Of a stretch of DNA of 11,848 bases, positions 1 through 6,315 are shown piece by piece. The translations under genes and the position numbers were made by a program. Source of the DNA: Elusimicrobiota bacterium (GTDB lineage: Bacteria; Elusimicrobiota; Elusimicrobia; Elusimicrobiales; UBA9959). Each line of letters starts with the position of its first letter. Positions within the stretch are counted from its first letter, which is position 1. Where the stretch lies: contig DAOWGR010000115.1 in NCBI GenBank assembly GCA_030637365.1, positions 1 through 11,848 on the forward strand, given 5' to 3'. Under the pieces are notes generated by a model. The model did no database searches and was not told where the DNA came from. It was given only the letters and a program-made list of their open reading frames with translations.

Positions 1-1
1 A

Positions 2-118
2 TACAGCGAAGTGAGAGAGAGAAGGGCGGGCTTGGCTCGTACCGACCCTGGTCTTACAGGCAAATGCCGAAATGCCTTTATCAACACAAAACCCGCTAAA
101 ATAATTTTAAACAACTAA
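2..118 (+). other. Possible 3' end of an upstream gene (uncertain)
   Basis: The second forward frame is open from the left edge to a TAA at 116-118, giving 38 codons that read like YSEVRERRAGL and then TGKCRNAFINTKPAK. I recognise no family. The frame may be the C-terminus of a gene that starts outside the window, or open by chance; frame 1 is also open to about position 99. No start codon or ribosome binding site can be assessed. It is listed so that the left edge is not left blank. Confidence 0.2.
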
Positions 119-151
119 TAACAAAAATCTAAAAAACTTCCGACCTCTTCC

Positions 152-248
152 CTCTGTTTTCTCCTCTCGGCTCTCTGTTTTCCGCCATCTGTTTTCTGAT
201 TTTTGCCGTCTATAACTTGTGACTTACATCTGGTGACTGGTAACTTGT
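152..248. repeat. Degenerate short direct repeats upstream of the operon
   Basis: Two families of short words are repeated. A pyrimidine-rich (C/A)TCTGTTTTC decamer occurs at 152-161, 173-182 and 187-196, and TAACTTGT occurs at 213-220 and 241-248. The second family is interleaved with GTGAC words (219-223 and 233-237). Spacing is irregular, so this is not a CRISPR array or a phased operator set. The role is unknown; it looks like low-complexity intergenic filler. Confidence 0.55.
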
Positions 249-262
249 AAATTTGTTATACT
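233..262 (+). promoter_or_regulatory. Possible promoter of the hydrogenase operon
   Basis: A -10-like TATACT lies at 257-262, with a weak -35-like GTGACT at 233-238 and an 18-base spacer. The -10 is only nine bases before the ATG at 272, so transcription from it would give an almost leaderless mRNA. That fits the absence of a visible Shine-Dalgarno sequence before this gene, whereas several later genes have one. The call rests on motif resemblance alone. Confidence 0.3.
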
Positions 263-271
263 TAGTATTCC

Positions 272-1705
272 ATGACACAAGTTTGCCTTTTAAAAACCGC
301 CGTATTTTTGCCTTTATTAGGGGCCCTTTTAATTCCATTCATCTCTAAAATATCCGTTCAAACAAGAAATCTTTTCGCCTTAACTCTCGGAATCCTCACA
401 TTTACAGCCTCGCTAATGCTAATGCCTCATGTTCTTGGCGGCATGACGATAACTTATAACATACCTTTTCCTCTCGGTTTCAATTTCACTCTTACCGCGG
501 ATATGCTATCGGTGTTTATGGCGCTTATTTCCTCATTTGTCAGCTCGATAATACTTTTTTATTCCATCGGCTACATGGCTCATTATGAAAATCAAACCGA
601 ATATTACGCGATGGTTGTCCTTTTTCTCGGCTCAATGATGGGAATTGTCTATTCAACCAATTTGATATGGATGTATGTGTTTTGGGAAATCACCGCCGTC
701 TGCAGTTGGAGACTTGTCGGTTTTTTTAGAGCCGAAAATGATATTTTAAAAGCCAATAAGACCATCCTTGTAACGGTTTTCGGAGCATTATGCATGCTGT
801 TGGGATTTGTAATGATATATTCCGGCAAGGGAACTTTGGATTTGAGCATCTTGAGAGGCGAAACAATTTCATTGCTGGCGGCTTTCCTTATATTGGCCGG
901 CATACTCGCGAAATCTTCCACTCTTCCGTTTTCAACATGGCTTCCCGACGCTGGCGTGGCTCCTTCAACCGTAACGGCTCTTCTTCACGCCGCCGTCTTG
1001 GTTAAAATAGGCGTTTACGCTTACGCGAGAATATTCGGAACATCCGTGACTGTAGAGCCCGTTTTCGCGCAAACCGTTCTTATAATAGCCGGTTTAAGCG
1101 CCATAATTTCAGCCGGCGCCGCCTTGGTTGAAACGAATATTAAAAGGCTTATAGCTTATTCAACCATAAGCCAATTGGGCTTTATATTTTTGGGACTGGC
1201 CTCAGGCAATAATGTCGCTTTTATCGGCGCGCTCATTTATATTCTTACCCATAGCGTAGCCAAAGGCGGACTTTTTCTTATCGCCGGCATATTGGAACAA
1301 AAAACACATCCAAAAGACATCACAAAAAGGGGCGGCTTATTGAAAACCATGCCCATAACCGCCATCAGCTTCATTTTATGCGCTCTCTCAATAATGGCCA
1401 TACCTCCTCTCGGCGGATTTTTCGGAAAATTTCTGGTATTCGCGGGCGCGATTCAAAACGGAAATCCGTGGATTATAGCGATGTTCATGTTTGCCGCGAT
1501 ATTAACGGTTCTCTATCTTCTGAGGCTTTTTTATCTTGTTTTCCTCGGAGAAGCGAAAGAACATCCTCCGAAAGAAGGTTCGCCAACAATGCTTATCAGC
1601 GTGGCGATGCTGGCATTAATAAGCCTCTTGCTTGGCGCGCTCATATATTATCCGATGTTTTACACTGAAGCGCTAAGCTTAAAATTGGGAGTATTCCTTC
1701 AATGA
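272..1705 (+). CDS. Antiporter-like pump subunit 1 of group 4 [NiFe] hydrogenase (NuoL/M/N, MrpA/D family)
   Basis: A polytopic membrane protein of 477 residues with about fourteen predicted helices, belonging to the proton-conducting transporter family shared by complex I, Mrp antiporters and energy-converting hydrogenases. The half-channel residues expected of the family are visible: Glu139 in 'VFWEITAV' (helix 5), Lys214 before 'LPFSTWLPDAG' (helix 7), His239 and Lys245 in 'LLHAAVLVKIGVY' (helix 8), Lys331, and Lys386 in 'PPLGGFFGKFL' (helix 12). The subunit should move H+ or Na+ when the hydrogenase turns over. It is the first gene of the operon and its stop overlaps the next start as ATGA. 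No Shine-Dalgarno motif precedes the ATG, so leaderless initiation is possible. Which of NuoL, M or N it is closest to cannot be settled by eye. Confidence 0.9.
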   Translation: MTQVCLLKTAVFLPLLGALLIPFISKISVQTRNLFALTLGILTFTASLMLMPHVLGGMTITYNIPFPLGFNFTLTADMLSVFMALISSFVSSIILFYSIGYMAHYENQTEYYAMVVLFLGSMMGIVYSTNLIWMYVFWEITAVCSWRLVGFFRAENDILKANKTILVTVFGALCMLLGFVMIYSGKGTLDLSILRGETISLLAAFLILAGILAKSSTLPFSTWLPDAGVAPSTVTALLHAAVLVKIGVYAYARIFGTSVTVEPVFAQTVLIIAGLSAIISAGAALVETNIKRLIAYSTISQLGFIFLGLASGNNVAFIGALIYILTHSVAKGGLFLIAGILEQKTHPKDITKRGGLLKTMPITAISFILCALSIMAIPPLGGFFGKFLVFAGAIQNGNPWIIAMFMFAAILTVLYLLRLFYLVFLGEAKEHPPKEGSPTMLISVAMLALISLLLGALIYYPMFYTEALSLKLGVFLQ

Positions 1706-3555
1706 ATATAATTCTCATCCCCATTTTTCTGCCTTTAATAATGGCCTTTCTGATCCTTTTTATTTCCGAAAAAACAAAATACATTAAAGAATTAACCGCC
1801 ATTGTAACGACTTTAATTGCTCTTATGGCGTCCATAGCAATGTTCGGCGGCGCGCTGGAATTTTCTTTGCCTTGGGCAGGTTATGGAGCGGACTTCAAAC
1901 TAAAAACGGATAATTTGAATATAGTCATTCTGACAGCCTCTTCATTTTTTTCATTTCTTATAGCCGTTTACTCATTCGGCTTCATGCGTAAAAAAACAGC
2001 CTCGACAAAATGGTTTAATTTCAACCTTTTGATTACTCAAGCGTTTTCAGCCGGCGCGATTTTAAGCGATAATTTGCTTCTTCTTTTGTTTTTCTGGGAA
2101 GGGCTTCTTATATTTCTTTACGCTTTTATAGCTCTTTCAAATGAAAACCGCAATTCAAAAGCAACCGCGATGAAAGCTTTTATTATCAATGCCGCGACGG
2201 ATCTTTGCCTTGTCTTGGGCATAGCCATAACCGGCTATCTCGCGGGAACGCTGAATATGAGTGAAATAAACGCGTCGGGAAAACTCACAATGCATGGCTG
2301 GGCCATTGGCGGATATTTATTGCTTATGATAGCCGCGATATCCAAAACGGGCGCGATGCCTTTTCACACATGGATACCGGACGCTGGAAAAAACAGCAAT
2401 GTTAATTTCATGGCGTATATTCCGGCCGCCATGGATAAAATATTGGGCGTATATTTTCTAATCAGAATCAGCGTTTATCTTTATCAACTTAATGGCGGCA
2501 TGCAAATAATGCTTATGACAATAGGCGCCGCGACCTTGCTGTTCGCCGTAATGATGGCGCTTGTTCAAACCGATTATAAAAAGCTCCTTTCTTATCACGC
2601 GGTAAGCCAAGCGGGCTATATGATACTTGGAATAGGGACCTTGCATCCCATCGGCATAGCCGGCGGACTTTTCCACATGCTCAATAATGCCATTTACAAA
2701 TCCTGCCTTTTCCTTACGGCAGGCTCGGTGGAACGCCAAACCAAAACAACGGACATCAGAAAATTGGGGGGACTCATTAAAAATATGCCTCTCACGGGAT
2801 TGTTTTTTATAATCGCGGCTTTATCAATTTCCGGAGTGGCTCCTTTCAGCGGTTTTTTCTCCAAAGAGCTTATTTATAAAGGAACTTTGCTTACCGGACA
2901 TAAAGTATTTTTCTTCATAGCCGTAATAGGCTCAATTTTAACATTGGCATCGTTTTTAAAATTGGGGCACGCCGTGTTTTTCGGCAAAAGACCGGAAACG
3001 CTCAAAGAAACCCAAGAAGCGCCTTTTTCCATGCTCGCGCCCATGCTCGCGCTCGCGGGTTTATGCGCGGCTTTCGGATTCGGAGCCAAACTGCCGGTAA
3101 AATTCTTCCTTGAGCCCTCTTTAACTTTCTTAAGTCTTGAACACACTCTTCCTCTCTCTGGTTTTCATTTTGACAAACTGTTCTTTATCTCGGTGATTGC
3201 CGCGCTTATAGCGCTTATAAGCCATATTCTGGGATATAAAACTTTTTCCAAACCTTCAAAAGCCTCCGATCATATTCATCACGCGCCCGGCCTCAAACAA
3301 ATATACTCGATGGCCGAACATAAATTTTTTGATATCTATGAACAAGCAATGAGCTTTACGCCCTTGCTTGGAAAATGCCTTATGGCGGCGGACAATTTTT
3401 TTGATTTTCTGACGGATCGCCTGCCGTCTTTAGTAATAAACTCTCTCTCAAAAATATCTCAAAAATTCCATACAGGCTCATATCCTCTGTATATGGCTTT
3501 AACAATAATCGGTTTTGCTCTATATATGGTTTTTGTATTGGGGGGAACCAAATGA
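1702..3555 (+). CDS. Antiporter-like pump subunit 2, NuoL/EchA-like, with C-terminal extension
   Basis: The longest of the three pump subunits (617 residues). The family core spans roughly residues 1-460, with Glu133 in 'FFWEGLLIF', Lys215 in 'AAISKTGAMPFHTWIPDAG', Lys246, Lys294, Lys333 and Lys388. Where most relatives have a His-Ala-Ala helix 8, this protein has 'YIPAAMDKILGVY', a variant I associate with Ech/Hyf-type subunits. Residues about 480-617 form an extra part: a membrane segment near 492-510, a polar helical stretch from about 535 to 590 ('AEHKFFDIYEQ' onward) and a last membrane helix at 594-614. This resembles the lateral-helix extension of NuoL that braces the neighbouring pumps. 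A GGGAG about ten bases upstream can serve as ribosome binding site. Both ends overlap neighbouring genes by four bases (ATGA), implying coupled translation. Confidence 0.9.
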   Translation: MNIILIPIFLPLIMAFLILFISEKTKYIKELTAIVTTLIALMASIAMFGGALEFSLPWAGYGADFKLKTDNLNIVILTASSFFSFLIAVYSFGFMRKKTASTKWFNFNLLITQAFSAGAILSDNLLLLLFFWEGLLIFLYAFIALSNENRNSKATAMKAFIINAATDLCLVLGIAITGYLAGTLNMSEINASGKLTMHGWAIGGYLLLMIAAISKTGAMPFHTWIPDAGKNSNVNFMAYIPAAMDKILGVYFLIRISVYLYQLNGGMQIMLMTIGAATLLFAVMMALVQTDYKKLLSYHAVSQAGYMILGIGTLHPIGIAGGLFHMLNNAIYKSCLFLTAGSVERQTKTTDIRKLGGLIKNMPLTGLFFIIAALSISGVAPFSGFFSKELIYKGTLLTGHKVFFFIAVIGSILTLASFLKLGHAVFFGKRPETLKETQEAPFSMLAPMLALAGLCAAFGFGAKLPVKFFLEPSLTFLSLEHTLPLSGFHFDKLFFISVIAALIALISHILGYKTFSKPSKASDHIHHAPGLKQIYSMAEHKFFDIYEQAMSFTPLLGKCLMAADNFFDFLTDRLPSLVINSLSKISQKFHTGSYPLYMALTIIGFALYMVFVLGGTK

Positions 3556-4979
3556 CAATTAGCCTTCTCGCTTATTTGTTAATTCCCTTATTCTCTGCCG
3601 TTTTAATTCAATTCGTCTCCAGAAACAAAGAAAACCTTGCCGATATAATCGGCAATATCACTCTGTTTGCCGGACTTTTAAATATTTCTTATCTTATTTT
3701 CAATCCGGTTAATTTCAAACTGTCATTTTCCAATATAGCGCAAGACGGTTTCACGCTACTAATGATTTTTATGATTTATTTGGTGGCTTTTTCCGTTTCA
3801 TTATTCTCCACCGGCTTCCTGACCAAAGAAAAAAACAGGCATCATTTCCACAGTCTTATTTTAGTGTCGGTATCGGCCATGTGCGGAATCGTCACGGCGG
3901 GTGATTTTTTCACTCTCTATATTTTCGTGGAAGCGCTCGCGGTCGCTTCTTTCGCTCTGATAGCTTTTGACGACAATGAAAAAGGAATAGAAGCCGCGAT
4001 TAAATATTTCCTTCTCACCTTTCCCGCTTCAATATTCATATTGCTGGGAATGGCGATACTATTGTTTACAACGAGCACTTTTAATTTTGCCGGCTTGCAG
4101 AATATCGTGGCCGGAGGTTATTTATCCTCTCCAATAATGTCCGGAGTCATACTGATATTGCTGGGTTTCTTAATTAAATCCGGCGTGTTTCCTTTCCATA
4201 CTTGGGTGTTGGACGCTTATCAAGGAGCGTATTCGCCCGTATCGGCTTTTCTTGCCGGAACGATTACCAAAATAGCCGGCGTTTACGCCGTGATAAAAAT
4301 AGCGATGATATTTAAATTTTTTGATTTGAAGCTGTATAAAATTTCGGAAACATTAATGTTTATCGGCGCGGCGTCAATATTGTTCGGCGCGATAGCCGCC
4401 ATGAGGCAAAAAGACTTTAAAAGAATGCTGGCTTATTCAAGCATAAGCCAAATCGGCTACATAATTATCGCCTGCGGACTTGCCACTCCTCTGGCGATAT
4501 TGGGAGCCATATTTCATATGTTTAATCACGCCGCTTTTAAAACGGTTTTATTTTTAAACGGAGCCAGTCTTGAAAAATCTTTAAACACAACCAATATGGA
4601 AAAAATGGGAGGGCTTGAGCATTCCATGCCGTGGACCTCATGGTCATCCGTTATAGCGCTTATGTCTACGGCGGGAATTCCGCCTTTGTCCGGATTTTGG
4701 AGTAAATTGCTTATCATCGTCGCCCTTTGGGAAGGCGGGGCAAAAGGATACTCGGTGACGGCGATTGGCGCCGGCATAATAACTTTGGCTTATTTTATGG
4801 TAATGCAAAGGAAAGTATTTTTCGGCAAAATAACGGATGCCGCAAAAAAAGCGGAAGAGATGCCGGCATTGATGCTCGCGCCAGTAATGATTTTATGCGC
4901 GGTAATCATAATGTCCGGAATATTATTTCCTTATTGCTACAACTATCTGATTGAAACAATCACAAGGACCATTTTATGA
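3552..4979 (+). CDS. Antiporter-like pump subunit 3 (NuoN/MrpD-like)
   Basis: A 475-residue polytopic membrane protein of the same transporter family. Visible family residues are Glu127 in 'FVEALAVASF', Lys209 in 'FLIKSGVFPFHTWVLDAY', Lys240 in 'GTITKIAGVYA', Lys290, Lys330 after 'FHMFNHAAF', and Lys385 in 'PPLSGFWSKLL'. The helix 7-8 region ('SPVSAFLAGTITKIAG') is closer to MrpD/NuoN than to the other two pumps here. A G-rich GGGGGG a few bases upstream is a plausible ribosome binding site, and the ATG overlaps the previous stop. Its own stop at 4977-4979 overlaps an ATG at 4976. That ATG once probably began the NuoJ-like gene but now begins only a 29-codon frame, because an 86-base element lies at this junction. 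Confidence 0.9.
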   Translation: MTISLLAYLLIPLFSAVLIQFVSRNKENLADIIGNITLFAGLLNISYLIFNPVNFKLSFSNIAQDGFTLLMIFMIYLVAFSVSLFSTGFLTKEKNRHHFHSLILVSVSAMCGIVTAGDFFTLYIFVEALAVASFALIAFDDNEKGIEAAIKYFLLTFPASIFILLGMAILLFTTSTFNFAGLQNIVAGGYLSSPIMSGVILILLGFLIKSGVFPFHTWVLDAYQGAYSPVSAFLAGTITKIAGVYAVIKIAMIFKFFDLKLYKISETLMFIGAASILFGAIAAMRQKDFKRMLAYSSISQIGYIIIACGLATPLAILGAIFHMFNHAAFKTVLFLNGASLEKSLNTTNMEKMGGLEHSMPWTSWSSVIALMSTAGIPPLSGFWSKLLIIVALWEGGAKGYSVTAIGAGIITLAYFMVMQRKVFFGKITDAAKKAEEMPALMLAPVMILCAVIIMSGILFPYCYNYLIETITRTIL

Positions 4980-5065
4980 CTTACCCATATAAGGAAGTCC
5001 GACTTCCTTACAAGTTGAACTTCGCAATATGCGACGGACTTAAAAAAATCAAGAGGACTTCGTGA
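4976..5065 (+). CDS. 29-codon open frame across the inserted element (doubtful gene)
   Basis: This frame starts at the ATG of the ATGA overlap with the upstream stop, runs through the 86-base inserted unit and ends at a TGA that overlaps the GTG start of the NuoJ-like gene (GTGA). The peptide begins MTYPYKEVRLPYK and ends in DGLKKIKRTS, with no recognisable domain. It is more likely a by-product of the insertion than a selected gene. It could still matter, because ribosomes terminating at 4979 could continue through it and reach the NuoJ-like start, keeping translation coupled. Confidence 0.25.
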   Translation: MTYPYKEVRLPYKLNFAICDGLKKIKRTS

Positions 5066-5071
5066 CTTACC
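4977..5071. mobile_element. 86-base palindrome-bearing insertion with 9-base flanking duplication
   Basis: TGACTTACC occurs at 4977-4985 and again at 5063-5071, exactly 86 bases apart. The first copy follows the A of an ATG and the second follows the G of a GTG. Deleting one copy plus the interior leaves ATGACTTACCATCTG: an ATGA stop/start overlap and the same N-terminus (M-T-Y-H-L) that the NuoJ-like gene now has. The interior holds a near-perfect palindrome at 4990-5010 (ten-base arms, central C5000), a TCGCA-ATA-TGCGA hairpin at 5022-5034, and GAAGTCC at 4994-5000 facing GGACTTC at 5055-5061. It encodes no transposase, so any movement would need help in trans. A small non-autonomous element with target duplication is the simplest reading; a local duplication is the alternative. 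Confidence 0.6.
5052..5057 (+). promoter_or_regulatory. Ribosome binding site for the GTG start at 5062, supplied by the inserted element
   Basis: AGAGGA at 5052-5057 lies four bases before GTG at 5062. This supports GTG as the working start of the NuoJ-like gene; the next in-frame ATG is at residue 20, inside the first membrane helix. The motif lies within the inserted 86-base unit, so the element appears to provide both a ribosome binding site and the first base of the present start codon. Confidence 0.5.
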
Positions 5072-5595
5072 ATCTGACTTTATTTGTCATAGTCATTATT
5101 CTGGCTGTAATCGCCGTAATGGCCAAAAACATGCTTTTTTCCGCGATAGCGCTCGCTCTCGTAAGCATAGGCGTGTCTTTAATATTGTTCACTTTCGGCT
5201 CGCCATGGGCGGCTGTTTTTGAACTCTCGGTTTGCGCCGGACTTATTACAGTGCTTTTTATAAGCGCGATAAGTTTGATACAAAAAGAAGAAAAATTCTT
5301 AAACGAAAGCCGAATAAGATTCATGCTGCTTCCTCTCGCGCTGATTATAGCGGCAATAGCAAGCTGGATTTATATTGTTCCTTTTTTTGAATCCTTGTCC
5401 AAATATCCGCATTTGAACATTCATAATTATCCCCTGGGACAAATTATCTGGAAAAACAGAGTTTTTGATCTTATAGGCCAGATATGCATACTTGCAGCGG
5501 GAGTATTCGCCATTAAGTCTATTTTTCCTCGCCCCGTTAGAGATACCCGGGCGAAAGATTTATTAAAAGGTGCTGAGAAGGTAAATAACAAATGA
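5062..5595 (+). CDS. NuoJ-like membrane subunit of the hydrogenase
   Basis: A 177-residue membrane protein. Helices are visible at about 6-22, 26-44, 50-73, 88-108 and 134-154, followed by a polar C-terminal tail. The third segment, 'AAVFELSVCAGLITVLFISAISL' around residues 50-72, matches the NuoJ/ND6 helix and also resembles the DUF4040/MbhD type, with Glu54 within the membrane. In complex I-like machines this subunit sits between the NuoH-like anchor and the pumps and helps transmit conformational change. Translation starts at GTG, unlike the ATG of the other genes here, apparently because an insertion replaced the original ATG. The stop overlaps the NuoK-like start as ATGA. Confidence 0.85.
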   Translation: MTYHLTLFVIVIILAVIAVMAKNMLFSAIALALVSIGVSLILFTFGSPWAAVFELSVCAGLITVLFISAISLIQKEEKFLNESRIRFMLLPLALIIAAIASWIYIVPFFESLSKYPHLNIHNYPLGQIIWKNRVFDLIGQICILAAGVFAIKSIFPRPVRDTRAKDLLKGAEKVNNK

Positions 5596-5900
5596 CAAAT
5601 ATTTTTTCTCTGGACTGGTACTTTATAAGCTTATTGTTTTTTATCGGCCTGTATTGCATGCTTGTTTCAAGAAATATGCTAAGACAAATCATAGGCCTTG
5701 AAATAATGTCAAAATCCTGTCTTCTCGCCATAATTTTAAGCGGCGTAGCGACAAATAATGTAAATCTGGCGCAAGCCATAGCGATAACCATGATATTGAT
5801 TGAGGTGGTCGTAGTGGCTATAGGATTAAGCGTTTTGATTAAAGCTTACAGAATAACCGGCTCTATAGATTTATGGAAACTTTCAAAACTAAAGGGATAA
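5592..5900 (+). CDS. nuoK: NuoK-like membrane subunit
   Basis: A 102-residue protein with three hydrophobic helices (about 10-25, 32-52, 60-84), the usual size and shape of NuoK/ND4L. The two membrane glutamates typical of the family are present: Glu37 in 'IIGLEIM' and Glu71 in 'ITMILIEVVVVAIGLS'. These form part of the central polar axis that carries protons between the anchor and the pumps. An AGAAGG about ten bases upstream can act as ribosome binding site, and the start overlaps the NuoJ-like stop. One base separates its stop from the next gene. The symbol reflects family membership; the complex itself is a hydrogenase. Confidence 0.88.
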   Translation: MTNIFSLDWYFISLLFFIGLYCMLVSRNMLRQIIGLEIMSKSCLLAIILSGVATNNVNLAQAIAITMILIEVVVVAIGLSVLIKAYRITGSIDLWKLSKLKG

Positions 5901-5901
5901 T

Positions 5902-6306
5902 ATGAATATTTTACTATTTCCACCCATCGCTTTTATCTTAATACTCGCTTTTGTATATATTCTTTTCAAGATAATAACCCCACCACCCGCTTATGGCGCT
6001 AAAAGCGCCATCCATAAAGCTTCGCAAGCAGGTGGTGGGGTAACTCCGACTGAAACTATAGTTTCAGATTCCAAAATTGAAACAGGGAAATTCAAACCTT
6101 ATGCCTGCGGAGAAGAAGCGAGCGGAGAAAAAGCGATTCCCGATTACCGGCAATTTTTTCCTTTTGCCATATTCTTTACTCTTTTGCATGTGGCGGGGCT
6201 TATAATAGCCACTTGGGCGTTTCACCCCGCGGCTGAAACCATAGGCCCGGTTATCGCGTATTTGGTTTCGGTAATAATTATCCTGGCGGTTCTTTTCGCC
6301 GGATAG
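5902..6306 (+). CDS. NuoA-like membrane subunit carrying an in-frame palindromic insertion
   Basis: A 134-residue protein with one helix at about 3-24, a long polar loop, and two helices at about 84-106 and 113-133. Residues 64-70, 'FKPYACG', match the conserved loop motif of NuoA/ND3 (usually PYECG), and the second helix 'FFPFAIFFTLLHVAGLIIATW' aligns with 'FYLVAMFF..FDVEA' of E. coli NuoA. The acidic pair in FDVEA is replaced by Leu-His-Val-Ala-Gly. The loop between helix 1 and Cys69 is about 40 residues, much longer than I expect for the family. Of these, residues 27-48 are encoded by a 66-base palindromic unit; without it the loop would read ITPTETIVSDS onward. An AAGGG precedes the start. 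NuoA homologues are not part of the classical Ech, Mbh or Hyf hydrogenases, so its presence makes this complex more complex I-like. Confidence 0.8.
   Translation: MNILLFPPIAFILILAFVYILFKIITPPPAYGAKSAIHKASQAGGGVTPTETIVSDSKIETGKFKPYACGEEASGEKAIPDYRQFFPFAIFFTLLHVAGLIIATWAFHPAAETIGPVIAYLVSVIIILAVLFAG
5975..6043. mobile_element. In-frame palindromic element inside the NuoA-like gene
   Basis: ACCCCACCACC at 5977-5987 pairs perfectly with GGTGGTGGGGT at 6031-6041. Inside this 11-bp stem are two further hairpins: ATGGCGCT (5993-6000) with AGCGCCAT (6004-6011) around a three-base loop, and GCTT (6019-6022) with AAGC (6026-6029). TAA flanks the unit at 5975-5977 and 6041-6043, exactly 66 bases apart, which is 22 codons. 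Removing 66 bases leaves an uninterrupted frame and the same Thr codon position. The encoded residues 27-48 are low in complexity (PPP, GGG). The TAA repeat may be a three-base target duplication or simply part of the unit. The arrangement resembles Rickettsia palindromic elements in behaviour; the sequence family is unknown to me. Confidence 0.65.
6050..6067. repeat. 18-base perfect palindrome in the NuoA-like gene
   Basis: CTGAAACTATAGTTTCAG is identical to its reverse complement. It lies nine bases after the GGTGGTGGGG arm of the neighbouring element and encodes part of residues 50-56. A further TGAAAC follows at 6079-6084. It could be a relic of an older palindromic unit or a binding site, but nothing in the sequence decides this. 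Confidence 0.6.
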
Positions 6307-6315
6307 GATTTTATA

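Noticed and set aside
152..248. CRISPR array
   Set aside because: The repeats are about 8-10 bases with irregular spacing and no unique spacers of constant length.
790..1668. Second-frame + strand open frames within the first pump gene
   Set aside because: They lie wholly inside a clear membrane-protein gene, and their products are arginine/serine-rich without family resemblance.
3200..3225. GCGCTTATA direct repeat and GCTTATAAGC palindrome in the second pump gene
   Set aside because: They encode a repetitive Ala-Leu-Ile membrane helix; codon repetition explains them without a mobile unit.
4980..5062. Frameshift or broken gene between the third pump and the NuoJ-like gene
   Set aside because: Both flanking proteins are complete at this junction, and the spacer is explained by an insertion flanked by a 9-base duplication.
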